A stretch of DNA of 64,000 nucleotides from Actinoallomurus bryophytorum (GCF_006716425.1 NZ_VFOZ01000001.1:1860001-1924000); one strand, 5' to 3'; shown: positions 49,831 through 58,734, numbered from the stretch's first letter. Notes: generated from the sequence alone by a model not told the origin. A program made the numbers and translations.

Positions 49831-51135
49831 ATGACGACCATCCGGATAGGACGCGATAGGTTTCGCGTCGTGCCCTTTGAGAGCTCGGCCCCGGACCCCC
49901 GTCATGCGGCCTCTCCGGCCGAGTTCGTCGCCCAGTTACGGCGGCTCAAGGCGTGGTCGGACCTGACCTACCGCAGACTCGAGAAAGAGGCGATGCGACG
50001 CGGCCACGTCCTGCCGCACAGCACCATCGCCACGGCGCTCAAGCGTGACTCGCTCCCACGTACCGAACTCCTCGCGGCGCTGGTGAGCGCGTGCGGCTGC
50101 GACGAGGAGACCGTGGCCCTCTGGGTCGCGGTGCGCCAGCGGCTGAACACCGGCGACGGCGCCGCCGCACCCACCTTTTCGCCGGCCACGCCGTATGACG
50201 CCGGCACGGCCCACCCGGCCGATGGCAGTGACCACCTTCAGGACACCGGCCCGGCCCGGCCGCCCGATGACGCGGGCACACCCCCGGTGCCGGTACGGCC
50301 GCGTGACGCCGGGCCGCCCGGCGCCCGGCCCGGTCTCGCCCGGCGGATCGGCCGGATGGCGCCCCTCGCGGCGATGCTGCTGGCGGGAATGGTGGTCCTC
50401 GGCGCCTCGTCCCGTCCGGAGCAGGGCCATCCGGAGCAGGGCCGTCCTCAGGCCGGGGATCCCGCGACGGCCGCGAGCACGCCCTTGCCGTCGCCGGCGG
50501 CCTGGTGGCGCTTCGAGGAGACCGGCGGCTCCACCGCGTACGACTCCTCCCGTCACGGCGCGGACGCGGCGATCGGCGGTGGCGCGACCCGCACGGCGGC
50601 CCCCGGCGGCCACGCACTGACGTTCGACGGCGGCGGCCATGTGACGGCACGCGGGCCCATCGTCCGCACCGACGAGCCCTTCACGATCACGGCATGGGTA
50701 CGCCTGGACGAGACCGACGACTGGGGCACCGTCGTCAGCGAGCACCATGGCGCGAAAGCACCGGACGTCGCGTTACTGGACTACGACGCCGAGCACCGGG
50801 ACTGGGCGTTCATGATGCCCGACCGCCGCAAGGGGTGGGCGATGGGCAAGGAGACCGTCTTCGCCGGCCTGCGGCCCGTACCCGCGCGATGGACCCATCT
50901 CGCCGTGGTCCATGATCCTGCCGACCGGCGCGTCTGCCTGTACGTCGACGGCGCACTCGAGGCGTGCCGGACGCGCGCCTCCCTGACCCGCGCGAACGGC
51001 CCGCTGGACATCGGACGGGCGATTCATGACGGTGAGCCCGTCGACGGCTGGCACGGCGCCATCGACGACGTGCGCGTCTTTCCCGCCGTACTCGACCGCG
51101 CGCAGGTCGGCGCGGTCGCCGGGCACCGCGCCTGA
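49831..51135 (+). CDS. HTH-transmembrane-LamG protein
   Basis: 434 aa with an unusual architecture. Residues about 28-104 are a cytoplasmic XRE-like helix-turn-helix (LRRLKAWSDLTYRRLEKEAM, HSTIATALKRDSLPRTELLA), as in actinobacterial proteins beginning with helical DNA-binding domains. A Pro/Asp-rich linker leads to one membrane helix (about 176-193), then an extracytoplasmic LamG/concanavalin-like domain (about 222-425: WWRFEETGGSTAYDSSRHG, FTITAWVRLDETDDWGTVVS, WTHLAVVHDPADRRVCLYVD). This suggests a one-component surface sensor, or a glycan-binding protein that kept the HTH for other reasons. ATG 49831. Confidence 0.85.
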   Translation: MTTIRIGRDRFRVVPFESSAPDPRHAASPAEFVAQLRRLKAWSDLTYRRLEKEAMRRGHVLPHSTIATALKRDSLPRTELLAALVSACGCDEETVALWVAVRQRLNTGDGAAAPTFSPATPYDAGTAHPADGSDHLQDTGPARPPDDAGTPPVPVRPRDAGPPGARPGLARRIGRMAPLAAMLLAGMVVLGASSRPEQGHPEQGRPQAGDPATAASTPLPSPAAWWRFEETGGSTAYDSSRHGADAAIGGGATRTAAPGGHALTFDGGGHVTARGPIVRTDEPFTITAWVRLDETDDWGTVVSEHHGAKAPDVALLDYDAEHRDWAFMMPDRRKGWAMGKETVFAGLRPVPARWTHLAVVHDPADRRVCLYVDGALEACRTRASLTRANGPLDIGRAIHDGEPVDGWHGAIDDVRVFPAVLDRAQVGAVAGHRA

Positions 51136-51145
51136 CGGGTCGCGG

Positions 51146-51874
51146 TCAGTCCTCGATCCTGATGCGCACGCGGCGGAAACCGCGGCCCTTGTTCTCGACC
51201 TTGGCGACGCGCAGGCGGCCGATCTGGCGGGTGGAGGCCACGTGGGTGCCGCCGTCGGCCTGGGTGTCCAGGCCGACGATGTCGACGATGCGGACCTCCT
51301 CCACGTCCTCGGGGACGAGGTTGGTCGCGGTGCGGATGATGTCGGGGATCTCGAACGCCTCGGCGCGCGGCAGGGTCCGGACGTCGATGCGCCGGTCGGC
51401 GGTGATCTCGGCGTTGCAGGCCTCCTCGACGGCCTCCTTGAAGCCGGGCGGCACCTCGGGCAGGTTGAAGTCCATCCGTGCCACGCCGGGCTCCATGTTG
51501 CCTCCCGTCACGAGGCAGCCGTAGTCGCGGAAGACGACGCCGCACAGAACGTGGAGCCCGGAATGTGTCCGCATGAGACTGGTGCGTCGATCGTCCTCTA
51601 CCGCCGCGCGTACGGGTGTACCCGCAGGTGGGATGGGGTCACCTTCGGCGGGGACGAGGCAAAGATCCTCACCTTTTCGGACTCCGGCGATGTGAGTCTG
51701 CACTCCCTGCCACAGCAAGACCCCAAGATCGGCTGGTTGTCCTCCGCCGCCTGGATAAAATGCGGAACGGTCGAGGACGATCCCCTCGGGGCCGGACTCG
51801 AGTACGACCGCCTCCCACTCACGTAGTGTCTGGTCGGCCAGCTCGAGTCGTCGTGTCCGATGCGTCGTCGCCAT
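51146..51874 (-). CDS. Alanyl-tRNA editing protein AlaX
   Basis: 242 aa, AlaX type with an N-terminal OB/beta-barrel segment (DRSAFYPGGGGQPADLGVL) and a trans-editing domain. It should deacylate Ser- or Gly-tRNA-Ala. The zinc motif HSGLH is at 104-108. The second motif is ADGGTHV (His211), where the position four before His is Asp207 rather than the Cys of C-x3-H; I cannot say whether this is normal for the subfamily. ATG 51874 (MATTHRTRR); upstream open frame not used. It converges on the LamG gene. Confidence 0.88.
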   Translation of the reverse strand: MATTHRTRRLELADQTLREWEAVVLESGPEGIVLDRSAFYPGGGGQPADLGVLLWQGVQTHIAGVRKGEDLCLVPAEGDPIPPAGTPVRAAVEDDRRTSLMRTHSGLHVLCGVVFRDYGCLVTGGNMEPGVARMDFNLPEVPPGFKEAVEEACNAEITADRRIDVRTLPRAEAFEIPDIIRTATNLVPEDVEEVRIVDIVGLDTQADGGTHVASTRQIGRLRVAKVENKGRGFRRVRIRIED

Positions 51875-51923
51875 AACGGTCACCATAGAACGCCCGGGAA
51901 CCGGGCGCGGGCTAAGGAGCGGC

Positions 51924-52640
51924 ATGAGACGACGCGTGGTGTGCAGCGTCGCCGCCGTTGCCGCTCTCCTCGCGTCCGCGGGGTGCGGAGGCACGGCGCG
52001 CAGGGCACGTGCGGACAGTTCTCCCACCAAGCCCGTGTCCCACCACACGCCCGTCGTGATGTTCCTCGGCGACAGCTACACGACCGGCCGTCTCGGGCAG
52101 GTCCCGGAGCTCACCTACGCCGCCGACACGGCGCGTACGCTCGGCTGGCAGGTCATCATCGGCGGCTACCGGGGCACCGGGTTCGTGTCCAAGGGACACA
52201 TCGACAAGAACTTCCTCGACCTGTTCGTCGAGCAGCTCGCCTGGCGGCCCGCGCCCGACCTGGTGATCGTGTCGGGCGGCCACAACGACCAACTCCACTC
52301 ACCCGAGGCGGTGGCCGAAGGTGCCCGGCAGCTGCTGACCACGATCAAGCACACCTGGACGGGGACCCGCGTGCTGGTCGTGGGTCCGATGTGGGGCGGC
52401 GACCCCACGCCTCCGGTCGAGGACGTGCGCGATGCGCTGGAGGGGGTCGCCGGCGAGCAGCACGTGCCCTTCATCGACCCGCTCGGAGAGCGCTGGATCA
52501 CCGGGGACCGCGTCCAGGGCACCGGCAACGCGTCGAGGTACATCCTGCGCGACGGCATCCACCCGAGCACCGTGGGCGCGCGCTACATCGCCACCCGGCT
52601 CGTCGCCGACCTGCGCACCCTCAAACTCGCCAAGCCGTAG
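51924..52640 (+). CDS. SGNH/GDSL hydrolase lipoprotein
   Basis: 238 aa. Signal peptide with lipobox LLASAGC anchors it outside the membrane. The SGNH blocks are FLGDSYTTG (catalytic Ser), a Gly in GGYRGTG, VIVSGGHNDQ (Asn) and DGIHPSTVGA (Asp/His). It is probably an esterase or acyl hydrolase acting on a cell-wall or extracellular substrate. ATG 51924 follows a GGAGCGGC site. It is divergent from alaX and convergent with the DUF2516 gene, 4 bases from its stop. Confidence 0.9.
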   Translation: MRRRVVCSVAAVAALLASAGCGGTARRARADSSPTKPVSHHTPVVMFLGDSYTTGRLGQVPELTYAADTARTLGWQVIIGGYRGTGFVSKGHIDKNFLDLFVEQLAWRPAPDLVIVSGGHNDQLHSPEAVAEGARQLLTTIKHTWTGTRVLVVGPMWGGDPTPPVEDVRDALEGVAGEQHVPFIDPLGERWITGDRVQGTGNASRYILRDGIHPSTVGARYIATRLVADLRTLKLAKP

Positions 52641-52644
52641 GGAC

Positions 52645-52980
52645 TTACCAGGGCCCGTACGGGCCCGAGGAGGACGACCCGCCGCGGCCGTACTGCCGGA
52701 CCGCCGGGCGCACGTCGGCGAGGTAGACCGCGGCACCGATGAAGCCGATGACGGGCAGCATCTGGATGATCGAGACGAGCTGGACCGCGCCTGCCAGACC
52801 GAACAGCAGCGCGATCCCCAGAATGATCAACCAGAGGTTCTTGGTGAGCTTGCCTGCGGCCGTGTAGGCACCGGCCGGACGTCGTACGGCGTCGGCGAAA
52901 GCCCACACCTCCACGACGAACGCGACGATCGCCACGGCCCAGAACAGGTAGGCCACGACACCCTGGGCTCCTCCGAGCAC
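52645..52980 (-). CDS. DUF2516 family membrane protein
   Basis: 111 aa small membrane protein with three helices (GVVAYLFWAVAIVAFVVEVW, LWLIILGIALLFGLAGAVQ, IIQMLPVIGFIGAAVYLADV) and a Gly/Ser-rich tail. It is conserved downstream of hbhA in mycobacteria (Rv0476 type). GTG 52980 has GGGAG 8 bases upstream; ATG 53022 would add 14 residues with less support. The function is unknown. Confidence 0.85.
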   Translation of the reverse strand: MLGGAQGVVAYLFWAVAIVAFVVEVWAFADAVRRPAGAYTAAGKLTKNLWLIILGIALLFGLAGAVQLVSIIQMLPVIGFIGAAVYLADVRPAVRQYGRGGSSSSGPYGPW

Positions 52981-53090
52981 GGCTGACTCCCTGCGGTGGG
53001 CGGCGCCGGAACGCCGCGACATCTCTCCCTGACGGCCCCAGCGTATGCGCTTCGCCGGGGCCAGGACCGTTTCGAAGACGGAAAACGTAC

Positions 53091-53119
53091 GGGCCCGGGC
53101 GGTCGTCCCGCCCGGGCCC
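53091..53119 (-). terminator. Terminator of the XRE-HbhA-like operon
   Basis: GGGCCCGGGCGG (53091-53102) pairs with CCGCCCGGGCCC (53108-53119), 49 bases beyond the HbhA-like stop on the minus strand. Confidence 0.8.
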
Positions 53120-53167
53120 TCATGCTGGAGCCGCCGAAATCTCCGGCGGCCGACCGGTCACCTCGAC

Positions 53168-53548
53168 TCAGGTGCCGACCTTCTTCGACGCGTCGCCGGT
53201 GGCCTTGGCGGCCGAGCGAACCGTGCTCTTGGCGGAGCCGGCGGCCGTACGTGCCCTGCGGACCGTGGCCTTGGCCGACTCCTCGAGCTCCTGCGTGGCC
53301 TTCTGGCGGTCGACGCGGCTGACGATGCGCTTGCCGCGCTCGGCCAGCCCGTCGTAGACCTCGACGGCGCGCGTGCCCACGTGGGTCACGTACGCGACGG
53401 CGGCGCCGCCGATGTCCTTCGGGTCGGTCTTCTCCTGAAGCTTGTTCAGGCGGTCCGGCACCTCGCGCAGCTTCTCGACGGCGAGGTCGCCGGCACCGGC
53501 GGCGACGTAGAAGGCCTTGCTGTCACGCAGCTTGTCGGTGATGGTCAT
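53168..53548 (-). CDS. HbhA-like helical protein with Lys/Ala-rich tail
   Basis: 126 aa, helical throughout: TDKLRDSKAFYVAAGAGDLA, EKLREVPDRLNKLQEKTDPK, then a Lys/Ala/Ser-rich C-terminus (AAGSAKSTVRSAAKATGDA). This matches the layout of heparin-binding hemagglutinin HbhA; position after an XRE gene and before DUF2516 reproduces Rv0474-Rv0475-Rv0476. In non-pathogens this type of protein is linked to membrane or lipid-body association rather than adhesion. ATG 53548 is preferred; ATG 53560 would overlap the XRE stop (ATGA). Confidence 0.8.
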   Translation of the reverse strand: MTITDKLRDSKAFYVAAGAGDLAVEKLREVPDRLNKLQEKTDPKDIGGAAVAYVTHVGTRAVEVYDGLAERGKRIVSRVDRQKATQELEESAKATVRRARTAAGSAKSTVRSAAKATGDASKKVGT

Positions 53549-53556
53549 CGTGCTTC

Positions 53557-53940
53557 TCATCCTTCCGGTGGGGTCATTCGGGTGGCGGCCTCCGCAGGGT
53601 CCCCCTCTTCCTTACGGAACGACTCGTAGATGTCGAGGAGCACCTGCTTCTGCCTCTCCGACAAGGCCACATCCGCGCGGATGGCGGCCTGGACGTCCGT
53701 GTCGGACTCGCGCTCATCGAGGATCCCGGCCTGTACGTACAGGACCTCGGCGGAGATGCGCAGACCTTTGGCGATCTGCTGCAGGATCTCCGCGCTCGGC
53801 TTTCGCAGCCCGCGCTCGATCTGGCTCAGGTACGGGTTGGAAACACCCGTGGCCTCGGCCAGCTGACGCAGCGAGACCTTGGCCCGCTGACGCTGCTCCC
53901 GGATGTAGTCCCCGATGGAGCCGACTTTGGAAGTCGCCAT
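53557..53940 (-). CDS. XRE family transcriptional regulator upstream of HbhA-like gene
   Basis: 127 aa. An XRE HTH (IGDYIREQRQRAKVSLRQLA, VSNPYLSQIERGLRKPSAEI) occupies about residues 8-66; the rest is a helical region ending in a Glu-rich tail. It is the Rv0474-type regulator of the hbhA locus. ATG 53940. Its upstream region contains a palindrome and a direct repeat (53961-53990), probably its own operator. It is transcribed just before the HbhA-like gene in one operon. Confidence 0.9.
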   Translation of the reverse strand: MATSKVGSIGDYIREQRQRAKVSLRQLAEATGVSNPYLSQIERGLRKPSAEILQQIAKGLRISAEVLYVQAGILDERESDTDVQAAIRADVALSERQKQVLLDIYESFRKEEGDPAEAATRMTPPEG

Positions 53941-53960
53941 GTGTCTACTGTGCGTCGCTC

Positions 53961-53990
53961 TGCTTGCTATTGCAAGCAGAGTTGCAAGCA
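53961..53990. promoter_or_regulatory. Operator-like repeats upstream of the XRE gene
   Basis: TGCTTGC (53961-53967) and GCAAGCA (53972-53978) form a palindrome with a 4-base spacer. TTGCAAGCA is then repeated 12 bases apart (53970-53978 and 53982-53990). The sites begin 21 bases upstream of the ATG and probably bind the XRE protein. Confidence 0.65.
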
Positions 53991-54041
53991 CTTTCGGTGA
54001 GACGAGTCACATCGCGATCATGCTCGGCGCGACGCCGCGAC

Positions 54042-54698
54042 TCAGGAGGCGCCGCTGATGCGGGCCGTCGCGAGATCCAGCTCGGCGTCGGTCAGCGGTG
54101 GCTCGGGCAGCGGGTGCGCGTGCTCGGCGCGGTAGGCGTCGAGCATCAGGTGCAGATGGCGGCGCCAGGCGCGCGGCGCGATGCCGTAGGTCGCCTCGAT
54201 GATCCGGCTGTGCGACCAGACGAGGATGGTCATGTCCTGGAGTACGAGGTCGCGGCGCACCACGCCGCACTCCTGGGCGCGGACGAGCAGCCGTCCCCAC
54301 AGCTCGTTGACGCGGTCGCGCACCTCGGCGGCCTCACCGGTCGCCGGCCGGTTGAACGACGCCAGGTCGTTGAACCCCCGGTCCTCGGCCTGGAGCCCGC
54401 ACAGCGTCTCCAGGAACAGCAGGAAGCCCTCCCACGCGTCGTCCAGCTCGAGCCCGCGTTCACCGGCGTCCACCACGATCCGCAGCTTGTCGGCGAACAC
54501 CGCCCGCACGAGGTCGCCCCGGGTGGGGAAGTGACGGTAGAGCGTGCCGATGGCGACGCCCGCCGCGCGGGCCACTCCCTCCAGCGAGGCGCCCAGCCCG
54601 TGCTCGGCGAACGCCTCGCGGGCGGCGGCCAGCAGGGCGTCGCGGTTGCGCCTGCCGTCCCGGCGCAGGGTGCGGGGGCCTTCCGGGCCAGAGGTCAT
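54042..54698 (-). CDS. TetR family transcriptional regulator
   Basis: 218 aa. The HTH is RDALLAAAREAFAEHGLGAS then LEGVARAAGVAIGTLYRHFP, and the rest is an all-helical ligand-binding domain. ATG 54698 (MTSGPEGPR) is divergent from the aldo-keto reductase gene, 133 bases away, so the reductase is its probable target. Confidence 0.92.
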   Translation of the reverse strand: MTSGPEGPRTLRRDGRRNRDALLAAAREAFAEHGLGASLEGVARAAGVAIGTLYRHFPTRGDLVRAVFADKLRIVVDAGERGLELDDAWEGFLLFLETLCGLQAEDRGFNDLASFNRPATGEAAEVRDRVNELWGRLLVRAQECGVVRRDLVLQDMTILVWSHSRIIEATYGIAPRAWRRHLHLMLDAYRAEHAHPLPEPPLTDAELDLATARISGAS

Positions 54699-54831
54699 GC
54701 CCTGAGCGTACCAACCGGAGGGGGTCCTCATATTCCGTGCTACGGTTTCCCTGAACATGAGGGGGGCCTCCCTTTATCGGCCGACAGGAGCTCACGTGAC
54801 CACGGATCAGTCACCGCCGAGGAGCAGGGCG

Positions 54832-55866
54832 ATGCGCTACCAGACCTTCGGCCGCCTGACCGGCCTTCGGGTGTCGGAGTTCGCCCTCGGCACCGCGATC
54901 TTCGGCAACGGCCCCGGCGCGCGCACCGGGCCCGAGGAGGCCCGCGCGATCTTCGAGGCCTTCGCCGAGGCCGGCGGCACCTTCATCGACACCGCCGACG
55001 CCTACCAGTCCGGCGACGCGGAGGAGCTCGTCGGGGAATTCCTGGACGGACGCCGTGACGACTTCGTCGTCGCCACCAAGTACACGAGGAACGCCACGCA
55101 CGGATCCGGCGCGAACGCCACGGGCAACAGCCACCGGAACGCCGTACGGTCGCTGGAGAGCAGCCTCAAACGGCTGCGCACGGATCATGTGGATCTGTAC
55201 TGGGTGCACCTGCCCGACGGCGTCACCCCGATGGAGGAGATCCTCGGCGCGTTCGACGACCTGAAGCGCGCGGGCAAGATCCTGCACGGCGGCCTGTCGA
55301 ACTTCCCGGCATGGCGCGTGGCCGCCGCGGCGGCGACCACCGCGCTGCGCGGCGGCGGACCGCTCGTGGGCGTTCAGGAGGCGTACAGCCTGAGCGACCG
55401 CGGCGCGGACCGCGACCTGTTGCCCGCGGCCGAGGCGTTCGGGCTCGGCACGTGCCTCTACTCGCCGCTGGGCGGCGGACTCCTCACCGGCAAGTACCGC
55501 CGCGGCGCCGACGGCCGGCTGGCCGCGTGGGGCGCCGGCGTGCAGGTCGAGGACACCGAGCACCGGACCGCCGTCCTCGACACCGTCCTGGCGGTGGCCG
55601 AGGAGATCGGCACCACCCCGGCGCAGGTGGCGGTCGCCTGGCTCGCCGGCCGCGCGGCACGCTCCACGACGGCACTGGTGCCCGTCGTCGGCCCGCGCAC
55701 CCTCGGGCAGCTGCGCGAGTACCTCGCCGCGCTGGATCTGGAACTGAGCGCCGAGCAGTACGACCGGCTCGACCGCGTGAGCGCGGTCGGCCACGGGAAC
55801 CTCCAGGAGCTCGCCTTCGGCGGCGACGCACAGCGGTTCCACAGGCACCCCGTGCCCGTCGTGTGA
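54832..55866 (+). CDS. Aldo/keto reductase
   Basis: 344 aa TIM-barrel oxidoreductase using NADPH. Signatures include FIDTADAYQSGDAEELVGEF (catalytic Asp and Tyr), VVATKYT (catalytic Lys), VDLYWVHLPDG and the cofactor segment LVPVVGPRTLGQLREYLAAL. The catalytic His of some families appears as WVHLPD. ATG 54832 (MRYQTFGRL) matches the typical start; GTG 54796 would add 12 residues and also has a ribosome site. It is divergent from a TetR gene that probably controls it. The substrate is unknown. Confidence 0.9.
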   Translation: MRYQTFGRLTGLRVSEFALGTAIFGNGPGARTGPEEARAIFEAFAEAGGTFIDTADAYQSGDAEELVGEFLDGRRDDFVVATKYTRNATHGSGANATGNSHRNAVRSLESSLKRLRTDHVDLYWVHLPDGVTPMEEILGAFDDLKRAGKILHGGLSNFPAWRVAAAAATTALRGGGPLVGVQEAYSLSDRGADRDLLPAAEAFGLGTCLYSPLGGGLLTGKYRRGADGRLAAWGAGVQVEDTEHRTAVLDTVLAVAEEIGTTPAQVAVAWLAGRAARSTTALVPVVGPRTLGQLREYLAALDLELSAEQYDRLDRVSAVGHGNLQELAFGGDAQRFHRHPVPVV

Positions 55867-55876
55867 ACGCCCGCGG

Positions 55877-56854
55877 TCAGGAGACGTCGGAGGCGGGGAC
55901 CGTCCACGTGTCACAGGCCGACAGGGCGCCGTCGCGGTAGCCCTTGACCACCCAGCCGGCGTAGTGCCGCCCGGATCCGTGGTCGCGCAGGTCCGGCCTC
56001 GACTCGTCGTCGCCGCGCGCGCGATTGTCTGCGACCATCGCGCGGTACTGGGCCTGGGTCATCGGCAGCGTGCGGCGCTCGGCGGACAGGAACGCCCCGG
56101 CGAAGCACTGTGCCTGCAGCTCGATCCGCCGGCTCGCCTCGGCACGCGCGTCGGTGTCGCCGGAGGCCATCAGCCGGTGCCCGTACTCCAGGATCCCGGC
56201 GTCCTCCTGCACGTGGTGGCCGTACTCGTGGGCGATCACCCGGGCGTACACGCCGTAGTGCGAGACCGGCTCGCCGCCGGCCGTGTCGACGACATTGCTG
56301 AGGCCGACGTACATCGTGTCGTTGACCGGACAGTAGAACGCGGAGGCGCCGGGGGCCGGGTAGGACCCGCACGGGCTGCTGCCCGGCATGCTCCAGAAGA
56401 CCCGCTGCGGTGCGGTGAACCCCTTGACCCCCGCCTTGGCGAACTGCCGGTTCCACGCGTCGTCCAGGCAGTTGGAAAGCGTTTGGAGGAACTTCAGCAT
56501 CGACCGGTCGTCGTGCTCGGCGATCTTGGGCAGCCGGCATTCGACGCGCGGGAGGGTGCCGCTGCTGTACAGCGGGCCCGAGAGGGCCTGCGTCTGGCTG
56601 CCCGCCCGCAGCCGGCTCCCGTTGGTTCCGGCACCCGGCTCTCGGCCGCTCCCGGCGACCCAGAACCCGACGACCGCCACCACGAACAGCGCCGCGACGC
56701 CGCCCAGAGCCCCGATGACCACGGCGCTCGCGGTACGCCGCGGGCGGCGGGCGGGCCGGTGGTAGCCGTAGTTCTGCGATCGGGGCGACGGCACGGACGG
56801 CGGAGGGTGCGGCGCGGAACCACTCGGCGAAGGCGAACGATCGGGGCCTGCCAC
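55877..56854 (-). CDS. Neutral zinc metallopeptidase (YpfJ-like), membrane-anchored
   Basis: 325 aa. A Pro-rich N-terminus, one membrane helix (VVIGALGGVAALFVVAVVGF, about residues 44-63) and a zinc peptidase domain with HEYGHHVQ (RVIAHEYGHHVQED) and a downstream ELQAQCFAG carrying the third ligand region, characteristic of the pfam04228 family. It probably acts outside the membrane. GTG 56854 is the likely start; the frame is open to 56944. The gene stands alone, divergent from the DUF2207 gene. Confidence 0.88.
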   Translation of the reverse strand: MAGPDRSPSPSGSAPHPPPSVPSPRSQNYGYHRPARRPRRTASAVVIGALGGVAALFVVAVVGFWVAGSGREPGAGTNGSRLRAGSQTQALSGPLYSSGTLPRVECRLPKIAEHDDRSMLKFLQTLSNCLDDAWNRQFAKAGVKGFTAPQRVFWSMPGSSPCGSYPAPGASAFYCPVNDTMYVGLSNVVDTAGGEPVSHYGVYARVIAHEYGHHVQEDAGILEYGHRLMASGDTDARAEASRRIELQAQCFAGAFLSAERRTLPMTQAQYRAMVADNRARGDDESRPDLRDHGSGRHYAGWVVKGYRDGALSACDTWTVPASDVS

Positions 56855-57078
56855 GCGCTCTCCGTCCCTCCTCGCGATCGGGTTCCCGCTGGCACCGGTC
56901 CCGACGGACGGGAGGCGGCCGCGACCAGAATCATCGCATAGCACGGAAAAACCGGATCACTCGCTGTCGCGTACGTCGTGCTCATGAGAGCCCGCGCCGC
57001 CTGGAGGCCGCTCACCACACGCGTCCTGCTCCGCGCCGACTCTGAGCGGCAGGACGTTCACCGGTACGCTGTGCGCCC

Positions 57079-58734
57079 ATGCTGGTACGGACGCGGCTCC
57101 TCCTCGCCCCCGCCGCCGCGGCGGGGCTTCTCGCCTGCGCGGTGCCGGCCCATGCGGAGGCTTCGGGGCAGGTCGTCTCCGACGACATCGCGCTCACCGC
57201 GTCCTCCGACGGCACCCTCCACGCCAAGGAGACGGTGACCTTCCAGGGCAGCGGCGTGAAGAGGGCCTTCGTCCGTCTCAAGCACGTCGACGACCGCCAG
57301 GACCGCCTCTTCGAGCTGGCCGACGTGCGGGGCGGCACCGTCACCACCGAGGCCGAACGCACGATCGTGACGCCGTCGGGGGGCGGTCCCGGCCAGCACA
57401 CCGTGAAGCTGTCCTACACCGTGCGGGGCACGATGACGCCGCTGTCCGGACGGCAGGAGCTGAACTGGGTCGCCGCGGGCGGCTGGAACGTCCCGGTGGC
57501 GCAGACCGAGGTGACCGTCGAGTCCGGCGCCGCCGTGCAGGACCTCAACTGCTTCGCCGGCGAGCTGGACAGCACGGTGGGCTGCACGCAGTTCTTCACC
57601 AACCACACGCACGTGCAGGCGGAGTTCCGGCAGGAGAGCCTCCAGCCGGGTGAGTTCCTCACCATCGTGATCGGGTACCCGCCCGGGACGACGTCGGGCA
57701 AGCCGATGCTCGACCAGCGGCACACCCTGGCCGCGGCGTTCACGGTCAACCGGGTGACGGGAGCCGCCCTCGTCGGCCTCCTCGTGCTGCTCCTCGGCGG
57801 AATCGCCCTGCTCTACTCCACCCGCGGCCGTGACGCCCGCATCGTCAGCAAGAAGGCGGCCGAGGGCGACCACGCTCCGGTGGACGACGGGGAGTTCTCA
57901 CCCCCGGACGGTGTACGGCCCGGCCAGATCGGCACACTCATCGACGAGCAGGCCGACGTCATCGACGTCACCGCCACCATCATCGACCTGGCCGTACGCC
58001 GCTACCTGCTGATCGAGGAGCTGTCCCGCGAGACGTACGGCCGTCTCGACTGGCAGCTGCGCCGCCTGGACCGGCCCGGCGACGACCTGATGCCCTACGA
58101 GCGGCTTCTCCACGACGCCCTGTTCACCGGGCGTGAGGTGGTGCGCCTCTCCGAGCTCGGCGGCACGTTCGCCGGCGAGCTGTCGGCGGTACGCGGCGCG
58201 CTGTACGAGGACGTCGTACGGCAGGGCTGGTTCACCCGGCGGCCCGACTCCGAGCGCACCCGCTGGACCACCACCGGAACGGTGCTCGCCACGCTCGGCG
58301 TCATCGGCACGATCGGGCTGGCGCTGTACACCCACCTGGCTCTCATCGGCCTGGCGTTGATCATCGCCGGGGCGGCGCTGGCAATCGGCGGCCAGTACAT
58401 GCCCGCCAAGACCACCCGCGGCGCGACCGTGCTCGCCCACACGCTCGGCTTCCGCGCGCACCTCTACCGCGGCGAGGCGCCCGACGCCTCGTCCGGGGAC
58501 CGTATCGCCCTGTTCTCGCGCTACCTCCCGTACGCGGTGGTGTTCGACTCGGTCTCGCGCTGGGCGGGGACGGTGGCCGACGTCGGCGGCGACGGCGAAC
58601 GGGCCGACAACCTCTACTGGTACGAGGGTCCAGCCGAGTGGGACCTGTCCAACTTCGCCGAGTCGATGCGCAGCTTCACCCTGGCGACCTCGGGCGCGAT
58701 CTCGGCCTCCCGGCAGTTTCGCACCCTGTCCTGA
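57079..58734 (+). CDS. DUF2207 predicted membrane protein
   Basis: 551 aa. A signal peptide (LLAPAAAAGLLACAVPAHAE), an extracellular beta-sandwich of about 200 residues (GGWNVPVAQTEVTVESG), a membrane helix near 232-253 (GAALVGLLVLLLGGIALLYS), a cytoplasmic region and two further helices near residues 400-437, with C-terminal YASWS-like SRWAGTVADVGGDG. The layout is that of DUF2207 proteins; the function is unknown. Start ATG 57079. No clear ribosome site; it stands alone. Confidence 0.85.
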   Translation: MLVRTRLLLAPAAAAGLLACAVPAHAEASGQVVSDDIALTASSDGTLHAKETVTFQGSGVKRAFVRLKHVDDRQDRLFELADVRGGTVTTEAERTIVTPSGGGPGQHTVKLSYTVRGTMTPLSGRQELNWVAAGGWNVPVAQTEVTVESGAAVQDLNCFAGELDSTVGCTQFFTNHTHVQAEFRQESLQPGEFLTIVIGYPPGTTSGKPMLDQRHTLAAAFTVNRVTGAALVGLLVLLLGGIALLYSTRGRDARIVSKKAAEGDHAPVDDGEFSPPDGVRPGQIGTLIDEQADVIDVTATIIDLAVRRYLLIEELSRETYGRLDWQLRRLDRPGDDLMPYERLLHDALFTGREVVRLSELGGTFAGELSAVRGALYEDVVRQGWFTRRPDSERTRWTTTGTVLATLGVIGTIGLALYTHLALIGLALIIAGAALAIGGQYMPAKTTRGATVLAHTLGFRAHLYRGEAPDASSGDRIALFSRYLPYAVVFDSVSRWAGTVADVGGDGERADNLYWYEGPAEWDLSNFAESMRSFTLATSGAISASRQFRTLS

